In this document: piece after piece, positions 25,301 through 37,810 of the stretch
How positions within the stretch are numbered: position 1 is the first letter of the stretch
Layout of the letters: every line of letters begins with the position of its first letter
Source of the DNA: Ochotona curzoniae
Lineage: Eukaryota; Chordata; Mammalia; Lagomorpha; Ochotonidae
Direction of reading: 5' to 3'
NCBI RefSeq assembly: GCF_017591425.1
Contig: NW_024466307.1
Coordinates: forward strand, 7,083,001 to 7,147,000
DNA length: 64,000 bases
Program-made: the position numbers and the translations under genes
The notes under the pieces: generated by a model
Databases searched by the model: none
The model's input: only the letters and a program-made list of their open reading frames with translations
Told to the model about the DNA's origin: nothing

Positions 25301-25745
25301 TATCATGGGGAAGCAAGAACCTGGAGAGATTCAGGCATCAGTTGTCTGGACATCTGAATCCATGGAAAGCCAAAGCCAGCCTGGCCATCTACAAAACACT
25401 GAAATAAACACCTCAACAAGGTTGTAAAGTTTTACCTACGGCTTAAAGGAGGATAGAAATCGAGCCCCCGCCATTCTGAGCCTGTGCCCCGTCTGGGTTT
25501 CAGTTAAATCAGGCTCCAGAACACCTTTATTCTCTTAACTAGACACAAATACATCCACAATCCCAACAACAAAATTGTAAATGTTCAATTTGGATTCCAG
25601 TTGCTGAGACTGATGGATCTGAGGGAACATTGGGGAAATTTTGCATTCCCAAGACATAGAAAAATGTGGGGTTTGAACAGAGCCAGTGTAAGTCTAGACT
25701 ACTCCCACCTGCTGCCTGGATTCCTGAGACCAACTCCTAATTCAT
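22321..25745. other. Single-copy-like DNA, 3.4 kb without recognised repeats
   Basis: No exon, repeat or RNA gene recognised. It includes a T14 run at 23698-23712. The 151-codon minus frame at 23141-23596 lacks splice support. A donor-like 'cttacctgtgat' lies at 24573 (minus-strand GTAAGA) with only a very short open stretch upstream. Confidence 0.35.
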
Positions 25746-25925
25746 TCCCCTCCCCTCCTCTCCCCTCCCCTCCCCTCCCCTCCCCTCCCCTCCCCTCTCT
25801 TCTCCTCTCCTCTCCTCTCCTCTCCTCTCCTCTCCTCTCCTCTCCTCTCCTCTCCTCTCCTCTCCTCTCCTCTCCTCTCCTCTCCTCTCCTCTCCTCTCT
25901 CCTCCTCTCCTCTCCTCTCTCTTTC
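25746..25925 (+). repeat. Pentanucleotide microsatellite, (CCCCT)n changing to (CTCTC)n
   Basis: The tract starts as near-perfect CCCCT units to about 25797 and switches to TCTCC/CTCTC units to about 25925, followed by impure pyrimidine sequence to 25970. The two unit types differ by one base and keep a 5-bp register, so one array has fixed a point change in part of its length. Frames at 25601-26071 (+) and 25699-26001 (-) with Ser/Leu/Pro and Arg/Glu/Gly repeats are products of the microsatellite. Confidence 0.95.
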
Positions 25926-25970
25926 TCTCTTTTCTCCTCTTATCCTCTCTACTCTTCTCTTCCCCCTGCC

Positions 25971-26645
25971 TCTCCATTATTCTACTTCCTTTTCTGGACA
26001 TTCCGGCCAGATTTATTCATCTGTCTCATAAAGTTTATTTGTGCACCTTACCAAGGAATTTTCCAATTTAATTGCCCAATGCTCTATTTACCAAAAGAGA
26101 AAACTCGACCTTCTTTTCAACCTTGGTTCTCCGTGACCGTTGTGCCCTATCACTGGACTCCCAGCCTATGAAGCTGTCAGTAAGGTTCATCACCGCCTGT
26201 GTGTCAAACACACACGTACACTACTGCTGCTTCTGTGTCTTAAGTCTGACTCTCACTTCCCCATGAAGACAGCGTTTACTCACAGCCCCTTTGTGTGTTG
26301 CCTCCAGAATCGAATACACAAATCTAAAAGGCATAAAAAATTATCGGCAAAAAGGTTCAAAAATTAATAGGATTGCACCAAGAAATGATGCAAGATGTCA
26401 ACTAGAATGAAAAGTAGCCCACAGTGTTAAAGCACTTTCAAGTACATTTTCTCATGGAGTAAAGTATGAAGTATCAAAAGAGACCCAAGAAACTCAGGAT
26501 GTGTGGTTTTCAGAGGAGAAAAAAAATCTCAAGGATAATGGAATTGGGAACCTATCTTTGCAGTGACTCAGTAACCCTTACTTATTTAAGAGGCAACATT
26601 GTTTTCTGTCATTCTTTTAGCTTGTATATATATAGACACACACAC
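25971..26645. other. Single-copy-like DNA
   Basis: No repeat or exon recognised. Confidence 0.4.
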
Positions 26646-26958
26646 AGTATTGAGCCTAGTAGTGGGCCTGCAGCCCACACCTGGGCACCTATGTTTAGTG
26701 TCCAGTGTTGGCTTCTGACACCAGCCTCTTGCCAGTGCCAATGCCGAGAGGCCTCGGTGACAGTTCAAGTGATTGGGTTCCTGCTATAGATGTGGAATAA
26801 CTGCACCACATTTCTGGCTCCCAGCTCCAGCCCTAGCCTAATCCCAGCTGTTATGGGCACCTGAAGGAACCAGTAGAAGGAAATTGCATGCTCACTCACT
26901 CACTTTCTCTTTCTCCCCTCCTTTCTCCTTCTCATTTTTGCCAAATAGATAAATAAAC
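26646..26958 (+). repeat. C-SINE, old subfamily
   Basis: Diverged copy with 'cctgcagcccacacctgggc', 'tgacagttcaagtgattggg', 'ctaatcccagctgttatggg' and a CTCACTCACT/TTTCTC block before 'aaatagataaataaac'. Confidence 0.65.
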
Positions 26959-29280
26959 CCTACATGTTTTAGAAATGATCACTTGTAACTCAGAACTCCT
27001 TAACTTTTTCTACTGCATATGCTTTTGCATTTTTGCAAAATTATTTCTTTGGAATTTTGTACTTGAAAAAAATAGCTGAGGCATTATTTTATAAATCACT
27101 ATAGAAGCTCATGAGATTATCCATGAAAAAAAAACTGTTCTGGCATAAATCACTCTATAAATTCCATTTTTTCATTATTGCTATGTTTTTAAGGAATTCT
27201 CCAAATATGGTTTTCCTCATAATAAAATATACTTGATAGCTCAGAAATAAAATTATGTTGGACTAAACTCTCCTGTGCAACACACTGAATGTTCTAAGCT
27301 TTGTTGTGTTCAGTGTTTTTCCCTATCTTGACATCTGAAATTGCTGTTACAGTGAAGGAAAAGATCAGTATAAATGACCCTGTGATGAACTTGCTTTTGA
27401 ATATCCTTTTGATGTAGAATTTTCTTGAAACAAGAATCACTCTGAGTTCTTAAAGGGTAAAAGACACGAAGTCATCTTTACAGCCTTGGAGATCACCAGC
27501 TCAGCTGTCCTTCCTACAAGATGATCTGGAGACGGGAGAATAAGAAGGGCTGGAGAAGCGGGGAACCTTCCACCTTCACGCCTCACCGCTTCCATTTAAG
27601 TGACTATATGAGCAAAACTAATAAAGCTGAAAGTAAACAAAGTTACTAAGATTCTCCGGAAAGAATGGTCACCAAGCAAGATAATAATTCCCCTTCTATC
27701 GATCTGAACCCGTTAGGCCCCTCAGACCTACTTGACACCAAGCAGTGGTGTCTCCTTCCATAACACCAACATCTTGATCTGGAAAACTGAATCAGTCATT
27801 TCAAAACTGACAGAGAATCGCTTTGTTAATGTCTATTTTTCTTCTTAAGGTCTTTAAGCATTAAGTTCTTGCAGAGACAGCCTTGTGAGTTTCAGGGAAT
27901 TGGAACACAACCCACAAGCATGCTGCCCAAATCTCTTTTCTCTTTATTTGTTCTGTGGAATATTGATTTAGATTTTGGCCTATTCACATTGCTTTCAACC
28001 TCTAAATGCTGGCTCTTATAGCTGGAGGAAACACTTTGCTGAAGCTAAAATGATCACCCAAGAGAACATACTGGGGAAACACATAGACCAAAATTAGCCC
28101 TTGGCTCTGAATGTACAGCTCCCATTGAAACCAGTGGAGGCTGAGCTCGCAGGATTCTGGACACATTTTCCTTTACATTGAATATAAAGGCTTTTTCAAA
28201 GGGTTGTGCTTGTTCGAGTTTTTGCTAAAGAAGCTGAATTAGCTCTTTGTCATATTATAAGAAGAGAGACAGCATTGCTTCCCCAATTTGTCTTCTAAGG
28301 GGGCTTTTGATATCTAACAAAATTGCAGACACCCTTTTTGTTTCTGCGCACTGATTGTGGAGTATTACAAAGGATCAGGCATCATCCCAAGTGTTTTCAG
28401 TCTTCTATAGTTCCTACAACATTCTACTATAGCATTTCCTAATCCTGTACAACCAAAGCAACAATAAAAACATAGCCATGTTTAGAATAAACACAGGAAG
28501 AAGACAAAAATGGTGCTAGACGGTAAACAGCGAGGCTCTTTGATGACAGAAAACACTGTAAGCTCCAGCCTCACCAAACGGTTACCACCAGAAATCATCC
28601 TCAGACTTCGGAACATTCCTTTGTTGTGCTGGAGACGATCCTCCTGAGATTTCCGGAGATCTCGCCACAGGCCGATACTGTTGTTCCATCCTGAAGTACT
28701 AGGAATGCAGGTAGGGCATAACCTGCCTTTAAGAGTCTGTGGTTCTCCGGGTTCTAGGAAATCCAGCTGGTGTGGATGTGTGGACCCCAGTAAACACCAG
28801 CACAGCACCTGGGAGACCTCCTACAGCAAGACTCTGCACTGCTTTACAGTGCACAGCGCCACACCAGCACAGCCTTAGTCATCCCTGCACCAGGAATCTC
28901 ACCATTTATGCTCTGACAACACATAAAAATGCATAGTGCAGTTAAGTAATGGAAATAGTCATACCTCATTTTATATCTCCTATTGCTGACATCACTTCCA
29001 CCCAAAAAGAAATGAACGAATGTGAACTTAATTTAATCAGAAACAAGTGATGCGCAGCAACCCAAGGTGTGCCTTGCAGTCTCCTCGAATACAAATCCTG
29101 GAATAATCCAGTCCAATCCAGTACTCTGCTCATAAACTAAGACCACACAGCATAGACATAAGATTACAGAGAGATCTGAAGAACAGAGAAACATGAGCCT
29201 GGTCAAGACTAACCGCATCAAACGAGGCTCTTTGGAAGTCTGGAATACTGAACTGAGCCTTCAACATTGTGGAAGCATAG

Positions 29281-29282
<2 letters not shown>
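26959..29282. other. Single-copy-like DNA
   Basis: Nothing recognised in 2.3 kb. The minus-strand frame at 28482-28808 and plus frame at 28681-28878 overlap and have no splice support. Confidence 0.4.

Positions 29283-29328
<46 letters not shown>
29283..29328 (+). repeat. (GT)23 dinucleotide microsatellite
   Basis: Uninterrupted alternating GT over 46 bases. The minus-strand frame crossing it encodes a Thr-His run, which is an artefact. Confidence 0.98.
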
Positions 29329-29330
<2 letters not shown>

Positions 29331-29544
29331 GGTCTCCAAACAAAGACAATATTCAAACCAGAATACAACAAAGACACAGCAAGGAAATGGCATTTGTGTG
29401 ACACACATGAGGCAGGCTATGCAGGGAAGACTGTAAAAACTGCCAGAAACCAGACCATCAGGAGTTTTACACATCAGGAAGGTCTATTTGGGGGAAGGCA
29501 TGGCAGTTGACTAATTTGCCATATCTTGCAATACTCGCATTTCA

Positions 29545-29772
29545 TACTAGGGTGCCAGGTTTGTGTACTGGCTAGCCGGCTTTTGATCCTGCTTCCTGTT
29601 CATGCATCCTGGGAGACAGGAGATGGTGATCCAAGTGATCGGGACCATCAACCAAGTACAAGACTCGGCGGCAGCGCCTAACTCCCGCCTTTGGCACAAC
29701 CCTGTCAAATACGGGTATTTGGGAAGTGAAGTAGCAAATGGAAGCTCGCTCTCTCTCTCAAGAAAATAAAAT
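29545..29772 (+). repeat. C-SINE, old subfamily, 5'-truncated
   Basis: 'gatcctgcttcctgttcatg', 'catcctgggagacaggagat', 'tatttgggaagtgaag' and 'gctcgctctctctctcaag' before 'aaaataaaata'. Confidence 0.6.
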
Positions 29773-30604
29773 AGTAAGCATTAAGTAATAAGAAGTTTTC
29801 ATTTTTCCTGTAAGCGATTGGTATCCACTGAGAGGCCTTAGATGTAGTGAAGATAGAAGAGTTAAATGCATTGTGAGAAAGTGGTTCTTCCTGGTTGTTG
29901 GGGGATGGAGGTAAGGACAAGCCCTCAAGTATACCCACAGATGTTGGAGAGGTAACACTAATTCAAATAACAGAAAACGAAGGCAAAAACAATGGACCGG
30001 CACTAGTGGAAATACTAGAAAATAAAACCACAACTCTTGGTGATTAACTATACGGGCAATGGGGAATTGGGGAAAAAAGATTTGCAAGTCCGTGGTTCTA
30101 ACTTGTGGGAATAGCTCGCTACTGATCCCATCAAATGGGAGAGAGAATACTAAGAGGACAACAGATGTTTTGTGAGAAAAAAAAAAAGTAAAGGTAAAAG
30201 GAGTGTCCTGGCTCCAAAAGCAAGGGAATGAGGCATTTTAAGAGCCAGAGTATTGCGTATAATAGGTACGCTGAGCAAGCAGTCGTTGCTGGGCAGTCAC
30301 ACATCACCTTATTTTACCTCTTACTATCTCTTAAAGGTTACTGAGCAGGCACAGCAGCTCTTCCCTTCCAGATTAAAAAAAAAAAAATTGATTGCCAAGA
30401 TGTGTTACTTATTTTTACACTCGGCATAATGTCCTTGCAAGTGAAAACACTCTACTCTTTCATATTGATGAACATAAAATCCTTGAATCCTTGTAGTGAC
30501 AATAATTACTGATAAGAGGTAAGTGATTCTTTGAACTTTCTTCTTTCTTTAGAATAATTTAAGCTATAATAATAGCCTAGCTTTTCCATGTAATGTTTTA
30601 ATTA
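29773..30604. other. Single-copy-like DNA
   Basis: Nothing recognised. A11 and A12 runs lie near 30178 and 30373. Confidence 0.4.
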
Positions 30605-30672
30605 TTTTTTTTAAGATTTTTTTATTGGAAAGTCAGATACACAGAGAGGAGAGACAGAGAGGAAGATTATCG
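30605..30672 (-). repeat. C-SINE tail fragment, minus strand
   Basis: Only the tail portion 'ttttattggaaagtcagata' with 'cagagaggagagacagagag' is present; the body is absent. Confidence 0.7.
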
Positions 30673-30736
30673 ATTTCTGTTTAACGTGTTTACATGAAGT
30701 ACATGGAAATACGTTTGGTTTTGTAATTTTGTGGGG

Positions 30737-31056
30737 TTTTTATTTTAATGAGATTTATTTATGTTGGAAAGGCAGATCTACAGAGAGAAGGAGATACAGA
30801 GAGAAAGATCTTCCATCTGCTGGTTCACTCCCCAAGTGGCCATAATGGCTGGAGCTAAGCAGATGCGAAGCCAGGAGCCAGGAACCTCCTCTGGGTCTCC
30901 CACACGGGTGCAGGGTCCCAAGGCTCTAGGCTGCCTATGACTGCTTTCCCAGGCCACAGGCAGAGAGTCAGATGGGAAATGGAGCATCCTGGACATGAAC
31001 TGGCACCCATACGGGATGACAGGGCATGCAAGATGAGGATTTAGCCACTAGCGATT
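30737..31056 (-). repeat. C-SINE, minus strand, near full length
   Basis: 'atttatttatgttggaaagg', 'agatcttccatctgctggtt', 'cactccccaagtggccataa', 'gggtctcccacacgggtgca', 'ctgctttcccaggccac' and a head at 'gatgaggatttagccacta'. It lies about 70 bp from the tail fragment of another minus-strand copy. Confidence 0.85.
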
Positions 31057-32584
31057 TAGTATTTAGCCCAATTTCATGAGTTTTTCTGCCGGACCTTTGC
31101 TGAAAGACAATTGATGGTGCTTGCAATTTGTGTGTGTTTGTAGATTTTCTATGCAATTTTGCAGGTGGTAAGGAAACAGGATTTTCCTATTTGGGTGACT
31201 AAAGTACTTTCATGTGTAACTACACTGTTCCTTTCTTGGTCCTTTGGCAAAATGAAGAGAAATTTGTTGTGTTGTCAGCATATACTGGCATCTCCGAGTA
31301 ATTAAGTTCTATCTAATCTGGAGTAAGTGAAGCAAAAAGAAGGCCCAGGAGCTCACCACCACGTCATTGTCATTGCTCATGCCCAGTGATCCTGCTGGTC
31401 TGTCTTCTCTCATTCACATCACTTTTGCATTTGTTTTATATCCAGGAACCTTAGCTGTACCGAGGAGGAAGGAGAATAAAGACGCATACTCCATCCGTCT
31501 GGAAGCAGAACCCCATCCCTTCAAACCACAAATGTTGATGCCTCCATTAAATAACACTTTTTCCTCTTCTCTGCTGCGTCTTGTAGTCTAAACACAGTGA
31601 TCCTCCCTCCTCCCTCCCTTCCTCCCTTCATCCCTCACTTTCTATACTGTGTAACCACAGATCCTGACTTCTCTGTGCTTGAAGGAATGTGAGGCAAGAA
31701 CATTAAAAGCCAAGACCATCTCTACAGCTGGTGTCCATGTCAACGTGAACGTGTCCTGCACAGATGCTTCCTCAGGTGTTCCAGAAACTCTTCCCCTGAG
31801 CATTTCCTGAATGTGACTACCCGGCCAGGGATAATATCTCTCCCTTTGTCCATAGGCTGCCCACCAAGTATGGCTGCAAATTCTGGTGGGAGGACCTCTC
31901 AACAGCAACCATCCTAGGCTGCCCTAGGATGACACCCTTAATCCAGGGACTCCAGCACACAGCCTCCCAAGGGCTCCACATCACTTCCAAGATGTCCGGA
32001 CATGACCTCTATTTAGCGGCCAGCTGTATGTTCATTTTCCAAAGGTGAGTAGGGTTCGATCCCCTCAGAGGTTAAGAATGAAATTATTAAAGAAGGAAGG
32101 AATCACAACTCAGTTTTATCAAAGAAATCCAACTCACCAAATCATCTCTAAATTTCCATTCTTGATCCTTTGATGGATTCCAAATAAACAAAAGGCTCAT
32201 GATGATTTTAAAACAAAAGTCCTCTTAGCACTTTCTTTAAAAATAGGTTGATCATCAAGTCTTACTTAGGTTAAAATTTCCCAATTTAATATCTTGTTAT
32301 ATACTTATAGTGAGGGAGAATGCAATAAATGCTCCCCAAATCTGTGCTGTTAATCTTACTGCATTTAGTTGGCACTTTCTTCAATTTATTGAAATAAACC
32401 AAAGGACTGTTAAAAAGAAGCTGAGTTTTTTTTTCCGTAGCTCCAACAGGCTTGCACGTAGGAAACACATAGTAGGCACTCGAAATATAAATTGTTAAGC
32501 TAAATTACACAGAAAGTCTATTGTTCAATCAAAACTTAAGCAGCAAATAATGAGTTATCTGGCATGCAGTAATCATCTGTTTTT
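31057..32584. other. Single-copy-like DNA with a short TCCC-rich stretch
   Basis: 31599-31635 is a short impure CCTC/CCTT repeat. A 'ttccaaag|gtgagtag' donor-like site at 32044 (+) follows a short open frame from about 31970, but an acceptor is weak. Nothing else recognised. Confidence 0.35.
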
Positions 32585-32764
32585 GAAATTGGTGATAATT
32601 TACTTATTATCTGCAATGGGTTTCTGAAAAATATTTCTCTTTTCATTAAGTGTTTTACTTTCTACATTTGCTTGTCAGGAAAATCTTCACATCACTAATG
32701 TAACTTCTCATCATAGGCAGAACTGAATATTCATGCCTCGCTCAAATCACTGGTATTCTGGCCT
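32585..32764 (+). repeat. Inverted pair, arm A (conserved non-coding candidate)
   Basis: This 180-bp segment is the reverse complement of 35659-35838 with no gaps and about 16 differences (about 91% identity). The stretch 'cttattatctgcaatgggtt' and the stretch 'taacttctcatcataggcag' are unchanged. It is AT-rich, contains several TAAT/ATTA cores, and has no open frame. Weaker similarity continues to about 32800. It is not a SINE, L1, MIR or L2 that I know. Confidence 0.9.
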
Positions 32765-32930
32765 GGAATGCTTCCCTTCCCCCCAGAAAGTTAACCCGTC
32801 ATTTGTACAGGAAATTTGTGACATTCTGCCATTTCTAGAATCTCTTTTCTTCTGCTGTGACAAGAAGTAATATTTGGTAAGAAACTGGAATGCATTATTA
32901 CAGAGAGTAAGGGGAAGCATTAGACCCCTG

Positions 32931-33240
32931 GAGTGGGCACCTGGTTGGGTGATTAAGATGCCAGTGTGGACACCTGCAGCCCACAGATAAAGCGCCTGGT
33001 TTCAGGTCCCAGCTCCATCTCAACTTCAGCTTCCTGTTAATGCAGACCTTGGGAGCAGCAGTGACAGCTCAGGAAGTTGGTTCTGCCAGCACATGAAAGA
33101 CCTGGATTGAGCGCCTTCTCTCTCTCTCTCCTTCTCTCTCTCTCTCTCTCTCTCATCAATGTGTGTGTGTGTGTGTACACACACATGCTTGTAGCTTCTC
33201 ATCTCTATACAAAATAAGTAAATAAATAATTATTTAAAAA
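32931..33240 (+). repeat. C-SINE, old subfamily, with CT and GT microsatellites
   Basis: 'caggtcccagctccatctca', 'cagcttcctgttaatgcaga' and 'gacctggattgagcgccttc', then an expanded (CT)n at 33117-33153 and a (GT)8 at 33160-33176, then 'aagtaaataaataattattt'. It lies in the spacer of the inverted pair. Confidence 0.7.
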
Positions 33241-35070
33241 GAGTCCTTACCTTAAACAATAGAAACATGGGAAACATGGAAAGGTCTTACACCTGTTCCC
33301 CCCACTGAGACACCATTTTTCCTACTTTTGCTGAACGCTCCTTGTAATATTCACTTTTTTGTGCCTAAATGTTCTTCCAAAATTTAGCAGCATACACATG
33401 AAGAACCTCAAAAGCACCAAAGCAAGTCAGTCAGCATCAACTTTTCCCGCGAATTACTAAGATGTCAGAGTCCCAAAAACACCAGTGCTTCACCTGATAA
33501 ATATACTTCTTTTTAATTATTTACTGGACTATTAGGTAACAAACATATCTATAATTGCACTTTAGCATCTTTTATACAGATAACGGAGTCTTTGCCAAGT
33601 GAGATGTCATGACAGCTCTCTCCTATCAAAAACCATTACTGATGGTCGGGCAGGCCAACGCAGTTACCTTGAAAATTATTATAGCTGCAGATTAATGAAA
33701 TAAATGAGTCCAACTCTACTGTATCAAGAATACATTCTCCATAATCATTTGCATGTTAACCAGTTTACCATGAATCTGGCCAGGAGCACAGAAAACCACC
33801 ATTAAATTCATTCTGATAAGCCAGGGCTGGCATGTTCCTTTACCAGGCTCCTTATGAAAACAAATTATGGTCCATGTTTAATACGAATGAGGTCCTCCCC
33901 TTCCCTGTGGCTTTCCCCAATAATTCTCTGATAGTAAATCAACCCTTAACGGTTAAATGTGATGTGAAGTCATACTTGCATTGCACCACTAGGGAGCAAT
34001 GAAGAGGAAGAATTGGGTTAACTCAGTCTTGTAAACACCTTCCAGAATCTTCCTTCTGTCTCCCTTCCATTAGCTTACAGTCTCAAGTCTGTCAATCATT
34101 TTCAAAACCAGGTATTTTAGCATTAACAACTCCCAGATGACTGGTACTCTCACATTCTCAATGGAGCACCTTTCAACACCTTCAGAGGAAAATACAACTG
34201 TACAATCCATGTCACCAGAATACTAACTTACAGCTGACCAACAACAACCTGCATAGACTTCCCTGGAAGATCTGGGCTCCAGGACCTGTAACCCACACAG
34301 CCTCCAGTCTAGATACACCTCTGTCCTATTTGCTCTGTCCAGTCACATCCCATGCTGAACAGGCACTGAAGGCTCACAGTATCTCTCACTTCCTAGAACA
34401 TCATCCCCGCTTCTCCCCAAGCAGCATCCCACTGGCTCCCCACCAGCACTCACATCCCCACCCCTCCTCTTTCTTGACATTTCACTTAGTTTTTGAGAGT
34501 TTCAATTCTATGTCCCTTAGCTTTGTATTTTGTTTTGTTTGTTTTTCTTCTGAAGGAGATGATAGGAAGTGGCTTTCAATAAAATGATGCTTTGGGATTA
34601 AGCAGCTCCAAGACAATCAGACTTTTCAAATGCCCAGGACTGTCAGTTCTCCCAGGAGTTACTGTGCAAGCAATGTCTTTGTCTCTCCTTCTAATACATG
34701 ATGCCAAGTCAAAGGCTTCTACCATTATCCCTGTGCAGTTTAAACCTGGGCTCTGCAGACCCAAAAATAGCAGGGCCCAGGAGGGACTCCATTCTGCCAT
34801 ATTATAAGGAAAATGTAATCCCTGATCATAAGAAATATATTTGCAGCCTAGTCTTATTAGTGGGATAAGACAACAGACAAATGGAGTCACAGAGTCTTAC
34901 AGCTGCAAGGGGCCATTTCTATGAATGGCTGCATCCTCAAAGTTCTCTTTGTGCATCTCACCAAGAAAGAGTCTGATTTCTTGGATGTCAATCAGACACT
35001 GAGAAGATGAGTATCACTGAAGAGCTGTATTCACACACCATACACAAAAGCAAAAGAAAGCATGACAGTT
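33241..35070. other. Single-copy-like DNA within the inverted-pair spacer
   Basis: No repeat or exon recognised. Open frames at 34330-34587 (+) and 34576-34890 (-) have no splice support. Confidence 0.4.
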
Positions 35071-35382
35071 CCATAGCCATCGTGTAGTAAGCTGAGCTTC
35101 CATCTCTGGTGCCAGCATCCCAGAGGGGCTCTGGTTCATGTCCCAGCTGCTCCACTTCCCATCCAGCTCCCTTCCTGTAGCCTGGGAAAGCAGAAGAGGA
35201 TGCTCAAAGGCGCTAGGCTGCTACACCCATATAGGAGACCCAGAAGAAGCTCCTAGCTCCTTGCTTCAGATTAGCTTGGCTCTGGCAATTAAGGCCATTT
35301 GGGGAGTGAACCAGCACATGCAAGATTTTTATCTCTCCTTCTCTCTGCCACAAAAATAAATAAATCTTAAAAAAAAAAAAGC
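35071..35382 (+). repeat. C-SINE, near full length
   Basis: 'gccatcgtgtagtaagctga', 'ggtgccagcatcccagaggg', 'cagctgctccacttcccatc', 'gcctgggaaagcagaagagg', 'tttggggagtgaaccagcac' and a poly-A tail. Confidence 0.85.
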
Positions 35383-35658
35383 AAGCAGGGCTACTGAGAG
35401 ATATTGAAGGAACACATCTCTGGAGTCTGTAATGCTGCCAAAGGGCAAGGAATCAACAAAAACCAAAGAGCCAAACGGCCTGCCTGTGACTACTCAGAGT
35501 TAGAAACAGAAAAATGCCACCACCCATGGTAGAAAAGTGAGCAAATGTGAACCTCAAGGTACTCGTGCACAGCGAGGCAGTCTCAGCAGACGTAACAATC
35601 TTAGCTGTGAAGTGATGGGTTAACAATCTACACTTTCAGGAGGGGAAAAAAAAGTAAG

Positions 35659-35838
35659 AGGCCAAAATAACAGTGATTTGAGCGAGGCATGAATATTCAA
35701 TTCTGCCTATGATGAGAAGTTACATTAATGATGTGAGGATTTAACTGACAAGCAAATGCTGAAAATGAAATCCTTAATGGAAAGAGAAATATTTTTCAGA
35801 AACCCATTGCAGATAATAAGTAAATTATTACCAACTTC
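35659..35838 (-). repeat. Inverted pair, arm B (conserved non-coding candidate)
   Basis: Reverse-complement partner of 32585-32764 (about 91%, ungapped 180 bp). Inner ends of the arms are about 2.9 kb apart. Weaker similarity continues inward to about 35610, including a shared 'gttaacccrtca'-like string on the reverse strand. Confidence 0.9.
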
Positions 35839-37499
35839 AATAAAATATGATGATGAACGTGCAAATCTTAATGTCTAACATTAGCACTCCTTAACAATGG
35901 AGGGTTCGGCAAGATGAGCACCTTTTTATGTTGCTCCCTTTATTTTTAAAGTATCCACCGTCTCCTCAGGGGTTCTTTCAGCTACTAATAAAGGGAAAGC
36001 TGCAAGGGGGGTTGTTTAAAGGTATGCTGTGCTTTTAAATGAGAAAGAAAAAGTGGGTGCATCCCCTTTCCTGTTCACTCATAAATGTTATTCAAAATAA
36101 GATGTGATTCCGCTACATTTGGGGGGAAAGCCATGTCCATAGATACATATTTACACACATTGAATCTTACCAATAAAAGCTATTTCTATTTCTAGCACCA
36201 CCAAACAAGGCATAAGATGGAATTTATTGTATTTTATATGTAAAAGTGTCTGTACTTGGGCAGTGGCTGATACTTGGCTGCTCTGGACTGGGGTGGTGCG
36301 GAAGGGAGCAGGTGGTTGGGGAGGGGAGAAGAAACAACTCTTTCTCCTTGTGGAGGAAATAAGTGCTCAAGCAGGGGGTATCCATCAGCCAGGCAGCAGT
36401 GGGAGTCTGGGGACAAAGCAGCTCCTTTTCCTCTCCTGCTTTGGTGCTGCTCTCATCTGGCATGGAAACCACTGAGGCTGTCGGGATGAAAGCTCAACAC
36501 ACACATGGCCTCAACAGAAAAGATGAGGGACCCTGCAGCTGGGTTCAGGCTCTGGTGCCCAGTATCACCCACCAAAAACTGCATGGAAACCAAAGAAAAA
36601 AATAAAGCCTGCTCCAAGCAGGTGCAAGCTGGAGAACCCTCAGAGTCAAGACCCTTGGTGTGCCCGACCCACCTGCTGCCATCCCACGACTCGTGCCTCA
36701 ACAAGTTCACCATGAAATATCTATCATCATTCTCCTGGTGCTTCCTCCCAGAAATAAGCAGCTGGGGGGAAGGAAGACAACAATTATTTAGAAAACAGAG
36801 TACCCAAAAATGATGTACTGGAGTGAAAGTGACATCTTGATAACTCTTTATAGACCTTGTCTGTACACCTGTGCAACACTGGCCTTTCTACTTCCTAGTT
36901 GTTGGATTCTTTATTTCGTGGAAGCCTGTGAAAAACAGGTAACAGAAAGGCATGTTATCTTCCTCGTTTTGATCCCCCAAACTATTTTGGTTTTTATCCA
37001 GTTCTAATTTTTCAATACCTGTGTATTTGCTATTTTATCGTATATGTCTCCTGTAAAGCTAGATCAGACGTTTCATAGAATGAAAGAAACAAAAGGTATT
37101 AACAGCAATGACTCACAGAAAAAAAAGATGTTGTTCTCTGATTTTTAAAAGATGACACAAGATGAATAGGACAGAAAAAATACACTGAAATAAGCAACAC
37201 TGGGATATGCAAAAAAATATAAACTGCATACCGATTCTGAAAAAAAAACGGAGAAGTAATGTGAGAATGTGTATTATTACAAAAATGAAAAGCAAAAGTA
37301 AAAAGGAAGATCGCAGTATCATGAGCTTAAACTACATATATGTATATGAAATACATGGTAACCATTCTCTTTATATAAATAAAAGGGAGAAACATATAAA
37401 AAGGAAAATAATTGTCTTGTCTTGTTCCCACACTGAGTTAACACGATTCTAATGCCTCTGTTAAACGCAGGATAGGCATGGCATCAACAAGCAAATGGA
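35839..37499. other. Single-copy-like DNA; GC-richer block at 36.25-36.73 kb
   Basis: The 36250-36730 segment is GC-richer than its surroundings, is open in several frames on both strands and contains 'aataaagcctgctccaagc', which would fit an LTR R/U5 but is not enough to call one. 36790-37020 resembles older L1 3' sequence only loosely. 37110-37400 is A-rich. Confidence 0.3.
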
Positions 37500-37810
37500 A
37501 TGGAGGCTTTGCACAGTAGTTACACGGCACACATTCCCCACATTGCCATGGAGGGGAGGTGGAGGGCCGGAGGTTCAGGTTCTATCCCCTCTCCCAATTC
37601 CAGCTTCTTTTATGTGCGCCCAGGGCAGCAACAAGAGATGGCTAAAATGCTTAGATTCTTGCTACCCAAGTGCGAGTCCTGAGTTGAGTTCCCAGATCTC
37701 AACATCAACCTAGCCTGGCCCCAGCTGCTGCAGGGATACAGTGAGCGAATCAACACATAGACCTCTAGATAGATAGAGAGAGAGATACTTTTCAATAAAA
37801 TTAGGCAAAT
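37500..37810 (+). repeat. C-SINE, old subfamily
   Basis: Decayed copy with 'ggttcaggttctatcccctc', 'aattccagcttcttttatgt', 'gagttgagttcccagatctc', 'ctggccccagctgctgcagg' and 'agatagatagagagagagat' before the A-rich tail. Confidence 0.6.

Noticed and set aside
25601..26071. 156-codon frame with Ser/Leu/Pro repeats and its Arg/Glu/Gly-rich counterpart
   Set aside because: Translation of the pentanucleotide microsatellite; nothing outside the array is protein-like.
29283..29474. Minus-strand frame with a Thr-His run
   Set aside because: Direct translation of the (GT)23 microsatellite.
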